A stretch of 21,931 bases of DNA from Clostridia bacterium (GCA_017525805.1 JAFXSH010000083.1:1-21931), one strand, 5' to 3'; shown: positions 7,030 to 14,611, numbered from the stretch's first letter. Made by a program: numbers and translations. The notes: generated by a model from the sequence alone, not told the origin.

Positions 7030-7572
7030 TTATAAGGTTTCTTCGATACGATCCAGGGCCTGACCGAACGCTTCATCGTTGTGATCCATTACCCAGGCGC
7101 GGAACACGTGAAAGGGGAAAACGCCCACATCGTTTACCTCCCGTTCGTCCCAGGTGAACCCGCTTTCCGGCACGGCAACGCGGCAGGCGTACATGGAAAT
7201 GAACAGGCCCGTTCCGTCCGGCCAATGCACGGTGTATTCGTAGATGAGAGATAAATCGTCGGGGCAAAGATCCAAATGCAGCTCTTCCTTGGCTTCCCGA
7301 ACGGCTGCCTGGACGGGCGTTTCATGGGCCTGCACGCCGCCGCCGGTCACATCCCATTTTCCGGCGAAAAACCGTGCTTTCAAGGAACGCTGCTGAACAA
7401 TATAGCGCCCCTCTCCCTGACCGGGCGGGGGGCTGTCTTGCGTTTTCATCGCCAGCACCACATGGCGGAAATAATCGCCGGGGCGCTTGAGGGCGTGCTT
7501 TTCAACGATTTCGCCCGTGGGCGTTCCATCCTTTCGATACACAGCACGGTATTCCATTGCATTCTCTTTCAT
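7030..7572 (-). CDS. NUDIX hydrolase
   Basis: A 180-residue protein, similar to IPP-isomerase-like or YfcD-type NUDIX enzymes that hydrolyse nucleoside diphosphate derivatives. The NUDIX box runs from G78 to L100: G-x5-E84-x7-R92-E93-A-K-E96-E97-L-H99-L. The metal-binding REAKEE is intact, but the conserved glycine of E-E-x-G is His99. The start is ambiguous: ATG 7572 is 8 bp from the upstream stop with no clear ribosome site, and ATG 7557 has a weak AAAGAG at 6 nt. It sits tightly between the HD and GNAT genes. The combination with an HD protein suggests small-molecule housekeeping, but this is only an inference. Confidence 0.9.
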   Translation of the reverse strand: MKENAMEYRAVYRKDGTPTGEIVEKHALKRPGDYFRHVVLAMKTQDSPPPGQGEGRYIVQQRSLKARFFAGKWDVTGGGVQAHETPVQAAVREAKEELHLDLCPDDLSLIYEYTVHWPDGTGLFISMYACRVAVPESGFTWDEREVNDVGVFPFHVFRAWVMDHNDEAFGQALDRIEETL

Positions 7573-7580
7573 TGTGCGTA

Positions 7581-8066
7581 TTACAGCAGTTCCTGAATCA
7601 CCTGCTGGATGCGGGGATGGTAATAGAAATAATCCTCCATGGGATTGCGCAGGGAATGCTGGGCGGCGTCGGCGTCCTTGATGAGCTCGTCGAAGGGATC
7701 GCCCACCACGCGCTTATCGCTGTGATTGTAGATGCCCTGATAGATCACGGCCTTTTCCGCGTCGGAAAAACAGGCGAGATGATCCAATACGTGCTCTTTG
7801 GCGTAATCGGCGCAGGCATGGGCGTGATCGTCGGTATCCGCCGAACGGTCCACATAGGTGAGCAGATCGTGGAGCATGCCGGCGATTTCGGCCATTTCAG
7901 CCGTTTTCCGGTCAAAGCCCCGTTTCAGGGCCAGCAGGGAGGCCAGCAGCCCCACGCCGTACAGATGCACATAGGCCCCGCGCTTGTCCGCTTCATTGTC
8001 CATGCCCATGATGATGGCGTCGATCAGCGCCCGCGCTTCGTCCAGCCGTGTATTCTGCCGTTCCAT
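7581..8066 (-). CDS. HD domain protein (putative phosphohydrolase)
   Basis: A 161-residue single-domain protein. The HD metal site is visible as H34, the H66-D67 doublet in GMLHDLL, and D131 in LIKDADA, with a further H115 in IYNHSDK. These are the positions expected for a metal-dependent phosphohydrolase of the YfbR/uncharacterised HD type. GGAGG, 6 nt before the ATG, supports the start. It is the first gene of the HD-NUDIX-GNAT-permease cluster and follows repeat element D. No nucleotide cyclase, RelA or CRISPR domain is attached, so the substrate is unknown. Confidence 0.87.
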   Translation of the reverse strand: MERQNTRLDEARALIDAIIMGMDNEADKRGAYVHLYGVGLLASLLALKRGFDRKTAEMAEIAGMLHDLLTYVDRSADTDDHAHACADYAKEHVLDHLACFSDAEKAVIYQGIYNHSDKRVVGDPFDELIKDADAAQHSLRNPMEDYFYYHPRIQQVIQELL

Positions 8067-8139
8067 AATGAACCTCCAGCTTATGGATAACTATTCACGT
8101 ATCCTGAGAACGGTCAGGCAGCATGCCCGCGAGGGGGGT

Positions 8140-8244
8140 GTCGGGGGAACTCCCCCGACTGTAGTCGTATCGCGGGGCTCTGCCGCGCGGGGGTATGCAA
8201 TACCCGCCCGCGCGTTACCATGAACCCACAGGGTGAATGGTAAC
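8140..8244 (-). repeat. Repeat element D: three consecutive hairpins
   Basis: GTCGGGGG/CCCCCGAC (8140-8147 with 8152-8159), then a GC-rich arm based on CGCGCGG/CCGCGCG (8184-8190 with 8208-8214) tipped by GGGTAT/ATACCC. A third hairpin, GTTACCAT/ATGGTAAC (8214-8221 with 8237-8244), has a GA/GA internal loop, then ACCC/GGGT with loop ACA. The last hairpin begins 2 bp after the stop codon of the metal ATPase gene on its coding strand. It resembles the paired-hairpin family but has no three-hairpin core. There is no T-tract. Confidence 0.65.
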
Positions 8245-8246
8245 AT

Positions 8247-9053
8247 TTATGGCCTGAACTGCGCTCCCGCGGTAGCGTCTCTTTCCAGAATGGGCGGCAG
8301 TTCGCCCCGGAATACGTTGGCGAACTCGGGAGAGGAAAAAACCTCCTCGGGGGCGCCCGCTTTCAGCACCTTCTGCTGCACCAGCACCACGAAATCGGCG
8401 TACCTGCGCACCAGCTCCCAATCGTGGCTCACCATGAGGATGGCCATGTGGTGGGTCTTTCGCAGATCGGACACGGTTTGCAAAAACAGGGAAAGGCCGT
8501 TCTGGTCCACGCCAGACACCGGCTCGTCCAGCACCAGCAGATCGGGCAGGGGCGTCAGGGCCATGGCCAGCAGCACCCTCTGCAATTCGCCGCCGCTCAA
8601 AGCCCCCAAGCGCTTATCGATCAGGCTGGCGGCCTGGGTTTCCTCCAGCACCTTGTGCACGTTTTCCCGCATGCTTTTGCCCACCCCCGTCCACACCGGG
8701 CGGCGGGACAGGCTGGCGGCAATCAAATCGCACACCGTCAGGGGCATTTCCCGGTCAAAAGGCAATTGCTGGGGCACATAGCCGATGCGCGGCGCGGGGA
8801 ATTTGTGGCCGTCGGCGTCCACATGGCGGATAGCGCCGGTATAGGGCCGCTGGCCTAAGATGGCTTTCACCAGGGTGGTTTTGCCCGCGCCGTTGGGGCC
8901 CACCAGGGCGGTAAGCTGGCCGCAATGGATGTGAAAGCTCACGTCCTCAACCAGCACGTCCGCTCCGGCCTTGACGCCCACGTGGTCCAGCTCGATCCGG
9001 CACAGGCCGCAGGCGTCCGGCTGGGCGGCCTGCGTTCGCTCACGCTTCATCAC
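8247..9053 (-). CDS. znuC: Metal ABC transporter ATP-binding protein (ZnuC-like)
   Basis: A 268-residue ABC ATPase. Walker A is GPNGAGKT (residues 52-59), the Q-loop region reads IGYVPQQ, the signature is LSGGELQRV, Walker B is DLLVLDEP and the switch histidine is in MVSHDW. The overall pattern matches the ZnuC/MntB/AdcC group that powers divalent metal import with an ABC-3 permease. The start is GTG 9053 or ATG 9050; both lie inside the 3' end of recA, so the genes overlap by 11-14 bp and translation is probably coupled to recA. The N-terminal segment has a CGLC pair that is unusual but unproven as a metal site. The presumed permease is 2.1 kb downstream. Confidence 0.87.
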   Translation of the reverse strand: MMKRERTQAAQPDACGLCRIELDHVGVKAGADVLVEDVSFHIHCGQLTALVGPNGAGKTTLVKAILGQRPYTGAIRHVDADGHKFPAPRIGYVPQQLPFDREMPLTVCDLIAASLSRRPVWTGVGKSMRENVHKVLEETQAASLIDKRLGALSGGELQRVLLAMALTPLPDLLVLDEPVSGVDQNGLSLFLQTVSDLRKTHHMAILMVSHDWELVRRYADFVVLVQQKVLKAGAPEEVFSSPEFANVFRGELPPILERDATAGAQFRP

Positions 9054-10143
9054 CGTCGCCCATTTCCGGGTCCATTTCAGGAATATCCTCGTCCGACACG
9101 GCGGGCACGGTCATCTGGCTCATCTGCTGGCGCAGCAGGGCGTCGATCTCGTCCGCGATCTCGGGATGATCCTTCAAATATTGGCGCGCGTTGTCCCGGC
9201 CCTGGGCGATGCGCTGATCGTTGTAGGAGAACCAGGCCCCGGATTTGACGATGATGTCCTTGGCCACGGCCATATCCAGCAGGCTGCCTTCCCGGCTGAT
9301 GCCCTGGCCGTAGATCAGATCAAATTCGCAGGAACGGAAAGGCGGGGCCACCTTGTTTTTGACCACCTTCACCTTGGTGCGGTTGCCGATCACCTCGCTG
9401 CCGTTCTTGAGCTGCTCGCCCCGCCGCACGTCCAGGCGCACGGAGGCGTAGAACTTGAGGGCCCTTCCGCCGGGGGTGGTTTCGGGGTTGCCGTACATGA
9501 CGCCCACTTTTTCGCGGATCTGGTTGATGAACAGGGCGATGGCGTTGGTTTTCGCCACCACGCCGGTGAGCTTGCGCATGGCCTGGCTCATGAGCCGGGC
9601 CTGGATGCCCACGAAGGAATCGCCCATTTCGCCGTCGATCTCGGCCCGGGGCACCAGGGCGGCCACGGAGTCGATGACCACGATGTCGATAGCCCCGCTG
9701 CGCAGCAGCGCTTCGGCGATTTCCAAGGCGTCCTCGCCGCAGTTGGGCTGACTGACGTACAGTTCGTCGATGTTCACGCCCAAGTTCTTGGCGTAGGCGG
9801 GGTCCAGCGCGTGCTCCGCGTCGATAAAGGCCGCCGCGCCGCCCTTCTTCTGCACCTCGGCCACCACGTGCAGGGCCACCGTGGTTTTACCGGAGGATTC
9901 CGGGCCGAAGATTTCGATGATGCGGCCCCGGGGGATGCCCCCCACGCCCAGCGCCATGTCCAGGTCCAGGCAGCCGGTGGGCACCACGTCCACCTGCATG
10001 GCGGTCTTTTCGCCGAGCTTCATCACCGTGCCCTTGCCGAATTCCTTTTCAATGCTGGACAGGGTGGCTTCCAGGGCTTTCATTTTTTCCTGTTGGGTGT
10101 TGTCGGTTTTCAGGTCTTTTTTCGCGGATTCCTTTTTAGCCAT
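9040..10143 (-). CDS. recA: Recombinase RecA
   Basis: A 367-residue RecA, the ATP-dependent strand-exchange protein and SOS co-protease. Walker A is GPESSGKT (residues 80-87); Walker B lies in [11 protein letters not shown]; the L2 region includes [21 protein letters not shown]. The N-terminus has a lysine-rich extension of about 20 residues and the tail is acidic ([17 protein letters not shown]). AAGGAG ends 1 nt before ATG 10149 and 7 nt before ATG 10143, so the second ATG is the real start; the frame open further upstream belongs to repeat island B. No LexA/DinR-like operator is visible between the start codon and the repeat island. Confidence 0.98.
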   Translation of the reverse strand: MAKKESAKKDLKTDNTQQEKMKALEATLSSIEKEFGKGTVMKLGEKTAMQVDVVPTGCLDLDMALGVGGIPRGRIIEIFGPESSGKTTVALHVVAEVQKKGGAAAFIDAEHALDPAYAKNLGVNIDELYVSQPNCGEDALEIAEALLRSGAIDIVVIDSVAALVPRAEIDGEMGDSFVGIQARLMSQAMRKLTGVVAKTNAIALFINQIREKVGVMYGNPETTPGGRALKFYASVRLDVRRGEQLKNGSEVIGNRTKVKVVKNKVAPPFRSCEFDLIYGQGISREGSLLDMAVAKDIIVKSGAWFSYNDQRIAQGRDNARQYLKDHPEIADEIDALLRQQMSQMTVPAVSDEDIPEMDPEMGDGDEA

Positions 10144-10199
10144 GGTCATTCTCCTTGATACTTTATAATGGACGTAAAGGTCGGTAGAAGATACGAGGC

Positions 10200-10252
10200 A
10201 GGGGGCTTCTTCAGCCCCCTGAACCCCTGAACCAAGGGCTTTCGGCCCCTGG
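10200..10252 (+). repeat. Paired GC hairpins, recA side of island B
   Basis: AGGGGGC/GCCCCCT (10200-10206 with 10214-10220, loop TTCTTCA), spacer, then a CCAAGGGC/GGCCCCTGG arm (10232-10252) with one mismatch. It is nearly the same sequence as 4935-4986. It lies about 50 bp upstream of the recA ribosome site. Confidence 0.8.
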
Positions 10253-10274
10253 ACTCCATCAGGCGACAAAATTA

Positions 10275-10314
10275 TGTTGAAGAAAACAGACAATTTTTGC
10301 CTGTTTCTTCGGGG
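10275..10314 (-). repeat. Island B side hairpin (H4)
   Basis: GAAGAAAACAG pairs with CTGTTTCTTC across an 11-nt loop (10 bp with one bulge). Relative to the core, which is on the minus strand here, it takes the same place as 163-196 and 5148-5200. It has the AT content and stem length of a terminator, but there is no following T-run on the minus strand. Confidence 0.55.
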
Positions 10315-10330
10315 TTACGAAAGAATGGAG

Positions 10331-10459
10331 GCTTCTGGCCCATGGAAAGCCGGGAAAATCCCAAGGGGGAAAGCACGCTTTCCCCTAAGGGATTTTTCCC
10401 CGGCTTTTCCCGGATGCTTTGCATCCGGGTTGGCCGCTTTCTGCGGCCGGGCCAGAAGC
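10331..10459 (-). repeat. Island B core: closing stem plus three hairpins
   Basis: A perfect 11-bp closing stem GCTTCTGGCCC/GGGCCAGAAGC (10331-10341 with 10449-10459). Read on the minus strand, H1 is GGCCGC/GCGGCC (10448-10432), H2 is CCCGGATGC/GCATCCGGG (10429-10409, loop AAA) and H3 is a long arm (10407-10346) with loop CGTG. Compared with island A, H1 has changed on both sides of the stem (GGCGTCC/GGACGCC there), and H3 has paired changes around CCGAGGGG/CCCCCTCGG. Orientation is opposite to islands A and C on the plus-strand map. Confidence 0.85.
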
Positions 10460-10548
10460 ACAAGGCGATCAAGCCTGGCCGTTTTCTCCTCGCAGCAGCG
10501 GGAAGCAAGTTGTTTCGACACTTCAAGTAATATCCGCAGGAGAGGGTT

Positions 10549-10597
10549 CAGGGAGATCATCTCCCTGGCGCGGGGTCTGGGGCCGCGGAGGCCCCAG
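10549..10597 (+). repeat. Paired GC hairpins, pgsA side of island B
   Basis: CAGGGAGA/TCTCCCTG (10549-10556 with 10560-10567, loop TCA) and CTGGGGCC/GGCCCCAG (10577-10584 with 10590-10597, loop GCGGA), with spacer GCGCGGGGT. It begins 15 bp beyond the pgsA stop codon on the pgsA transcript. Between it and the core (10460-10548) I see nothing recognisable. Confidence 0.8.
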
Positions 10598-10611
10598 GGT
10601 TCTCAAATTCG

Positions 10612-11133
10612 TTACATCCCGCCCGAGGTAATCACATCACGATAGCCCCACAAATACTTGCCCCCGCTCCACACGGTCATAACGGCCATGGCGATGGCCA
10701 GGGCCAGCGTGATCCAGTGCCCCTTGGGCAGCAGCATGCCCGCTAAGATGCAGAAAAACTGCAAATTGGTTTTGATCTTGCCCAGCCAGCCGGCGGCGAT
10801 CACGGTGCCTTTGCCAACGGCCACCAGGCGCAGGCCGTCCACCATCAATTCCCGCGCCGCCACGATGCACACCGCCCAGGCAGGCAGGATGCCGTCGGCG
10901 CACAGGAAGATCATGGCGGTGAGCACTAAGATCTTGTCCGCCACCGGGTCGGCGAACTTGCCGAACGTGGTGATGATGTTCTGTTTCCGGGCGATATAGC
11001 CGTCTAAAAAATCGGTCAACGCCGCCAGGGCGAACACAGCCGCCGAAAAATACGGCTGCCCCAGCGCCCACAGCAGCAGGCACACGGGAATCAGCAGGAT
11101 GCGCAGCAGCGTCAGCTTATTGGGCAGGTTCAT
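10612..11133 (-). CDS. pgsA: CDP-diacylglycerol-glycerol-3-phosphate 3-phosphatidyltransferase
   Basis: A 173-residue integral membrane enzyme that makes phosphatidylglycerol phosphate, the first step to phosphatidylglycerol and cardiolipin. The CDP-alcohol phosphotransferase motif is complete: D41-x2-D44-G45-x2-A48-R49-x8-G58-x3-D62-x3-D66 (sequence from LTDFLDGYIARK to FADPVAD). Four or five hydrophobic segments are visible, and MNLPNKLTLLRILLIP at the N-terminus is typical of PgsA. GGAG lies about 10 nt before the ATG; the upstream open frame overlaps the J-domain gene and is not supported. It follows that gene by 37 bp and probably shares its transcript. The pgsA-recA order recalls other Firmicutes, where pgsA, cinA and recA cluster. 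Confidence 0.94.
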   Translation of the reverse strand: MNLPNKLTLLRILLIPVCLLLWALGQPYFSAAVFALAALTDFLDGYIARKQNIITTFGKFADPVADKILVLTAMIFLCADGILPAWAVCIVAARELMVDGLRLVAVGKGTVIAAGWLGKIKTNLQFFCILAGMLLPKGHWITLALAIAMAVMTVWSGGKYLWGYRDVITSGGM

Positions 11134-11170
11134 GTCAGTTACGCTCCATGATACAATTTTTCCAAAGCGC

Positions 11171-11701
11171 TCATGTCCGTCCTCGCCGGTGCAGCAGGCC
11201 ACCCGCCCATTCCGCCACGCGGTAAGGCCATTTCTGGTGCTTTTTCATGGCGAGAGCGGCGTCCAAAGCGCCCCGGCGGTATTCGTTGTTTTCCGGTTTC
11301 AGGCGCACGGCCTCCCGGAAGGATTGGTGGGCGGTGGTGTACTGCCGCATGCCCATCAGCAGCTGACCGTGGATGTAGTACCATTCATCGTCCCGCGATT
11401 CGGCGTGGCTCAATTGCAGCAGGGCGCTTTCATAGCGCCGCTGTTCCAGCAGCTTTTTGGCGATGGCTTTCGCTTCCTCAGGGGAAACGGTGTGGAAAAC
11501 GGTTTTCTGCTTCCCGGCGGTGCGGCGGATGGCCTCTTCGTAGGCTAAGTTCAGCTGGATCAGTTTTTCCTGGGCCTGACGCTGGGCGTCCCCGTCGGCG
11601 AACTGGTCGGGGTGGCAGGCTTTCACCTGCTGGTGATAGGCCTGGCGCACCTGCGCTTCATCCGCGTCGGGACGCAGCCCCAATACTTCAAATGCGTTCA
11701 A
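11171..11701 (-). CDS. Small J-domain protein with TPR-like tail
   Basis: A 176-residue protein. Residues 1-60 form a J domain (FEVLGLRPDADEAQVRQAY, HPD at 30-32, then QEKLIQLNLAYEEA), which would stimulate an Hsp70 such as DnaK. The rest has two or more TPR-like helices, including YESALLQLSHAE and QYTTAHQSFREAVRLKPEN. There is no Gly/Phe region or zinc-binding domain, so it is not DnaJ itself. Translation likely starts at TTG 11701, with AAAGGG 8 nt upstream. It lies 27 bp after murA and 37 bp before pgsA, in an apparent murA-J-pgsA operon. The client or partner is unknown; a role in envelope biogenesis is only suggested by the neighbours. Confidence 0.85.
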   Translation of the reverse strand: MNAFEVLGLRPDADEAQVRQAYHQQVKACHPDQFADGDAQRQAQEKLIQLNLAYEEAIRRTAGKQKTVFHTVSPEEAKAIAKKLLEQRRYESALLQLSHAESRDDEWYYIHGQLLMGMRQYTTAHQSFREAVRLKPENNEYRRGALDAALAMKKHQKWPYRVAEWAGGLLHRRGRT

Positions 11702-11728
11702 AGGATCAATCCCTTTCGTGGTCCCGCG

Positions 11729-13012
11729 TTATCCCCGCGTTTCCAGGAGGTCCAGCGGTTCCCGGCGGATATCCGCGCCCAAAGCGCGCAGCTTTTCCTC
11801 CATATGTTCGTAACCCCGTTCAATGTAACCGGGCTCATAAATCTCCGTGGTGCCGCTGGCCATCAGCCCGGCGATCACCAGCGCGGCCCCGGCCCGCAGG
11901 TCCGTGGCGGTCACAGGCGCGCCGTACAGTTCGGGCACGCCCTCGATCAGCGCGGTTTGATCCAGGATGCGCACGTGCGCCCCCATGCGCTGCATCTCCA
12001 TCAGGTGCTTGAACCGGGCCTCAAAAATGGTTTCGATCACCACCGAATCGCCGCTGGCCCGGGTGAGCAGGGCGCTCATGGGCTGCTGCAGATCGGTGGG
12101 GAAGCCGGGGTATTCCTGGGTTTTGATGTTCACGGCCCGGTGGCCCCGGGTGGTGCGCACCCGGATCGCGTCGTCCATATCGCTCACCGACACGCCCATT
12201 TCCAGCAGCTTGGCCGTCAGCGCGTCCATATGCGCGGGAATGCAGCCCTGGATCACCACGTCCCCCCGGGTGGCCGCCGCGGCGATCATCAGGGTGCCCG
12301 TTTCGATCTGGTCCGGGATCACGGTATAGGTGCTGCCGTGCAAGTGCCTCGCGCCCATGACGCGGATGGTGTCCGTGCCCGCGCCGCGCACCCGGCAGCC
12401 CATGGAGTTCAGAAAGTTGGCAAGGTCAACCACGTGGGGTTCCCGCGCGGCGTTGTACAGAATGGTGGTGCCCTCGGCCTTGGCCGCCGCCAGCATGGCG
12501 TTAATGGTGCCGCCCACGGTGATCCGGTCGAAAACGATCTGCGCGCCCTGCATTCTGCCCTTGGCGGTGATCATGGGGCCCCGTTCCTCCACCTCCGCGC
12601 CCATGGCCCGGAAAGCTTTCAAATGCTGGTCCACCGGCCGCGCCCCAATGGAGCAGCCGCCGGGATAGCCCACTTCCGCCTCGCCGCACCGGCCCAGCAG
12701 CGCGCCCAGCATATAATAACTGGCCCGCATCCGCTGGCTCAGCTTGTAAGGCACTTTACTGGAAAAAACAGTGCTCGCGTCCACGATCATCCGCCTGGCC
12801 GCGCGCTGATAATCCACCTGCGCGCCCAAGGCGCGCATGATGTCCACCAGCACCCGCACGTCCTCAATGTCCGGCAGGTTTTCAATGGCGCAGGGCTCGT
12901 CCGATAAAAGGGCCGCGGGAATCACCGCTACCGATGTGTTTTTCCCGCCTGAAACATACGTTTCACCCATCAGCGGTATGCCGCCCGTAATCAGCAGCTT
13001 GTACGAATCCAT
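11729..13012 (-). CDS. murA: UDP-N-acetylglucosamine 1-carboxyvinyltransferase
   Basis: A 427-residue MurA-family enzyme, catalysing enolpyruvyl transfer from PEP to UDP-GlcNAc, the committed step of peptidoglycan synthesis and the target of fosfomycin. The substrate-binding K-N pair is present in GGKNTSV (K24, N25; the usual motif is GAKNA). The mobile loop keeps the catalytic cysteine, C120 in GYPGGCSIGARPVD. The C-terminal glycine-rich parts (IAAAATRGDVV, AALVIAGLMASG) are also typical. Firmicutes often have two paralogues (MurA/MurZ), and which this is cannot be decided here. The ATG is preceded by AGGAGGA at about 9 nt, and a good promoter lies at 13064-13092. It appears to be the first gene of the minus-strand run. 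Confidence 0.96.
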   Translation of the reverse strand: MDSYKLLITGGIPLMGETYVSGGKNTSVAVIPAALLSDEPCAIENLPDIEDVRVLVDIMRALGAQVDYQRAARRMIVDASTVFSSKVPYKLSQRMRASYYMLGALLGRCGEAEVGYPGGCSIGARPVDQHLKAFRAMGAEVEERGPMITAKGRMQGAQIVFDRITVGGTINAMLAAAKAEGTTILYNAAREPHVVDLANFLNSMGCRVRGAGTDTIRVMGARHLHGSTYTVIPDQIETGTLMIAAAATRGDVVIQGCIPAHMDALTAKLLEMGVSVSDMDDAIRVRTTRGHRAVNIKTQEYPGFPTDLQQPMSALLTRASGDSVVIETIFEARFKHLMEMQRMGAHVRILDQTALIEGVPELYGAPVTATDLRAGAALVIAGLMASGTTEIYEPGYIERGYEHMEEKLRALGADIRREPLDLLETRG

Positions 13013-13063
13013 CCGATTCGTTCCTCCTCATAAAAAGGCATACAAAGATAAGGCACCATTTTC

Positions 13064-13092
13064 AGTATACCATATTATTTCAAATTTGTTAA
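13064..13092 (-). promoter_or_regulatory. Sigma-70 type promoter for murA
   Basis: On the minus strand, TTAACA (13092-13087), a 17-bp spacer and TATACT (13069-13064) lie about 50 bp before the murA start codon. The surrounding segment is clearly more AT-rich than the genes. Confidence 0.75.
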
Positions 13093-13163
13093 GCACTTTT
13101 TTCTTTTCCATTCTGCCTTTTCCATTTTGCCCCCCTCTAATGAACAAAATGGCGCCGCCGCGC

Positions 13164-13192
13164 TTGCTTCCTTTTTGCGTTTGTGGTATATT
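13164..13192 (+). promoter_or_regulatory. Sigma-70 type promoter for the CE4 deacetylase gene
   Basis: TTGCTT (13164-13169), 17-bp spacer, TATATT (13187-13192), 31 bp before the start codon. It diverges from the murA promoter, so the 211-bp gap holds two back-to-back promoters. Confidence 0.65.
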
Positions 13193-13223
13193 TTGATAAA
13201 CAAACGCAAGGGGGTGAAAAGCG

Positions 13224-14561
13224 ATGAAGCGGATCTGGGCATGGCTGCTGACGCTGGCGCTGTTTTTGCCGGGCGTAGGCCGGGCGGAAAAGGCCGACAG
13301 CTTTCCCGCGTATTTCACGGTGCAATACAAAGTGGAGGAACGGACGATCAACAGCGGCCGCTGCTTCGTATCCAAGGAGCATATCGCCACCTCCCTGCCC
13401 CAGGCGGACGAGGAAATCAACGCCCTGGTGGACGCCTTTGACGAGGCCATGTCGGAGAATATGACGCCGGATAAAAGCAAAAATCCCAAGCGCAACAGCC
13501 GTTTGGACATCCACGTGGTCAACACCCGGTCGGGGGAAAGCGCGCTGAGCTTCCTGGTGCTGGCGCGGGAAAGCTACCAGCGCAAGCAGGTGCGGTCGCC
13601 CATCGCGGCCCGGGTGTACGATATGGAAACGGGCCAATTGATCACCCTGAACGATCTTTTTGACGAGGACAGTGAAGCCTGGGACCTGCTGGCGGAAACG
13701 GTGTATGAGGAATTGAGCGCCTATTTCCCCAAGCAGGAGGCCGATCCCGAAGCCTTAAGCGCCCTGTGCGCCAGGGAAGCGCTGCTGGAAACGCCCTTCA
13801 TGTTAGGCCCCGTGTCGTTGAGCCTGCATTACGAAGCCCGCGTCCTGTATCCCGATCAGCCGTCGCTCATGCGGGTGACGGTGCCCTATAACGCCCTGGA
13901 AGGCATGATGACGGAGTACGGCCAAAAGCAGACTGACAATTCCAATTATAAAATGGTCGCGCTCACCTTTGACGACGGCCCCGCCTATTCCACCACCGCT
14001 ACATTGCTCAACAACCTGCGCCATAACGGCGCCCAGGCCACCTTTTTCTTAGTGGGGGACCGCGTCGGGGAATACCAGGACATCGTGCTAAGGGAAAATG
14101 ACGAAAACCATTCCCTGCAAAGCCACCATTACAAGCATACCGACACCAGCAAATCCACCATCGGCCGCATCCAGGCGTATACCGAAAAAATGTACGATAC
14201 CATGACGGAAACCTTCGGCCTGGCCCCCTGGATGCTGCGGGCCCCCTACGGCATTTTCGATTATTTCATCAAGGCCAAGGTGAACCTGCCTTTTATCGAG
14301 TGGGACGTGGACACCAAGGACTGGACAGGCAAATCCTCCGCCGCGGTGCTCAGCGTGGTAAAGAGCGAAGTGAAGGACGGGTCCATCATCCTGATGCACG
14401 ACATCAAGGAAAAGACCCCCGAATCGGGCCGCATGGTGGCGGAATGGCTGTATGGGCACGGCTATATGTGCGTCACCGTGGAAGAACTGTTCATCCATTA
14501 CCGTCAGGATATGACGCCCAATAAAGTCTTTTACAGCGTGAGCACCAAGGGAGAGCAATAA
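13224..14561 (+). CDS. Secreted polysaccharide deacetylase (CE4, PdaC-like)
   Basis: A 445-residue exported protein. Residues 1-21 form a signal peptide (KR, hydrophobic core, cleavage after GRA). Residues about 30-235 resemble the N-terminal domains found in PdaC and RsiV-type proteins (YDMETGQLITLNDLF is typical). Residues 243-425 form the NodB domain: TFDDGP (248-253, metal Asp251), a metal-binding H301/H302-x-x-H305 motif, RAPYG (339-343), W-D-V-D-x-x-D-W (360-367) and LMHDI (390-394). All five motifs are present, so it is probably active, removing acetyl groups from peptidoglycan or a related glycan. AAGGGGG lies 9 nt before the ATG. It is followed after 50 bp by the VanY-type gene. Confidence 0.9.
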   Translation: MKRIWAWLLTLALFLPGVGRAEKADSFPAYFTVQYKVEERTINSGRCFVSKEHIATSLPQADEEINALVDAFDEAMSENMTPDKSKNPKRNSRLDIHVVNTRSGESALSFLVLARESYQRKQVRSPIAARVYDMETGQLITLNDLFDEDSEAWDLLAETVYEELSAYFPKQEADPEALSALCAREALLETPFMLGPVSLSLHYEARVLYPDQPSLMRVTVPYNALEGMMTEYGQKQTDNSNYKMVALTFDDGPAYSTTATLLNNLRHNGAQATFFLVGDRVGEYQDIVLRENDENHSLQSHHYKHTDTSKSTIGRIQAYTEKMYDTMTETFGLAPWMLRAPYGIFDYFIKAKVNLPFIEWDVDTKDWTGKSSAAVLSVVKSEVKDGSIILMHDIKEKTPESGRMVAEWLYGHGYMCVTVEELFIHYRQDMTPNKVFYSVSTKGEQ

Positions 14562-14611
14562 CATTCCCCTGTGCCGCGGGGATACATCAAAGAGAGGAAT
14601 CGCGATTTATA

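Noticed and set aside
8214..8244. Zur-type zinc operator after the ZnuC-like gene
   Set aside because: The inverted repeat is downstream of the gene and does not resemble the AT-rich Firmicute Zur box; it is grouped with the repeat hairpins.
10144..10293. Open N-terminal extension of RecA
   Set aside because: It is translated from the repeat hairpins of island B, and RecA homology and AAGGAG place the start at 10143.
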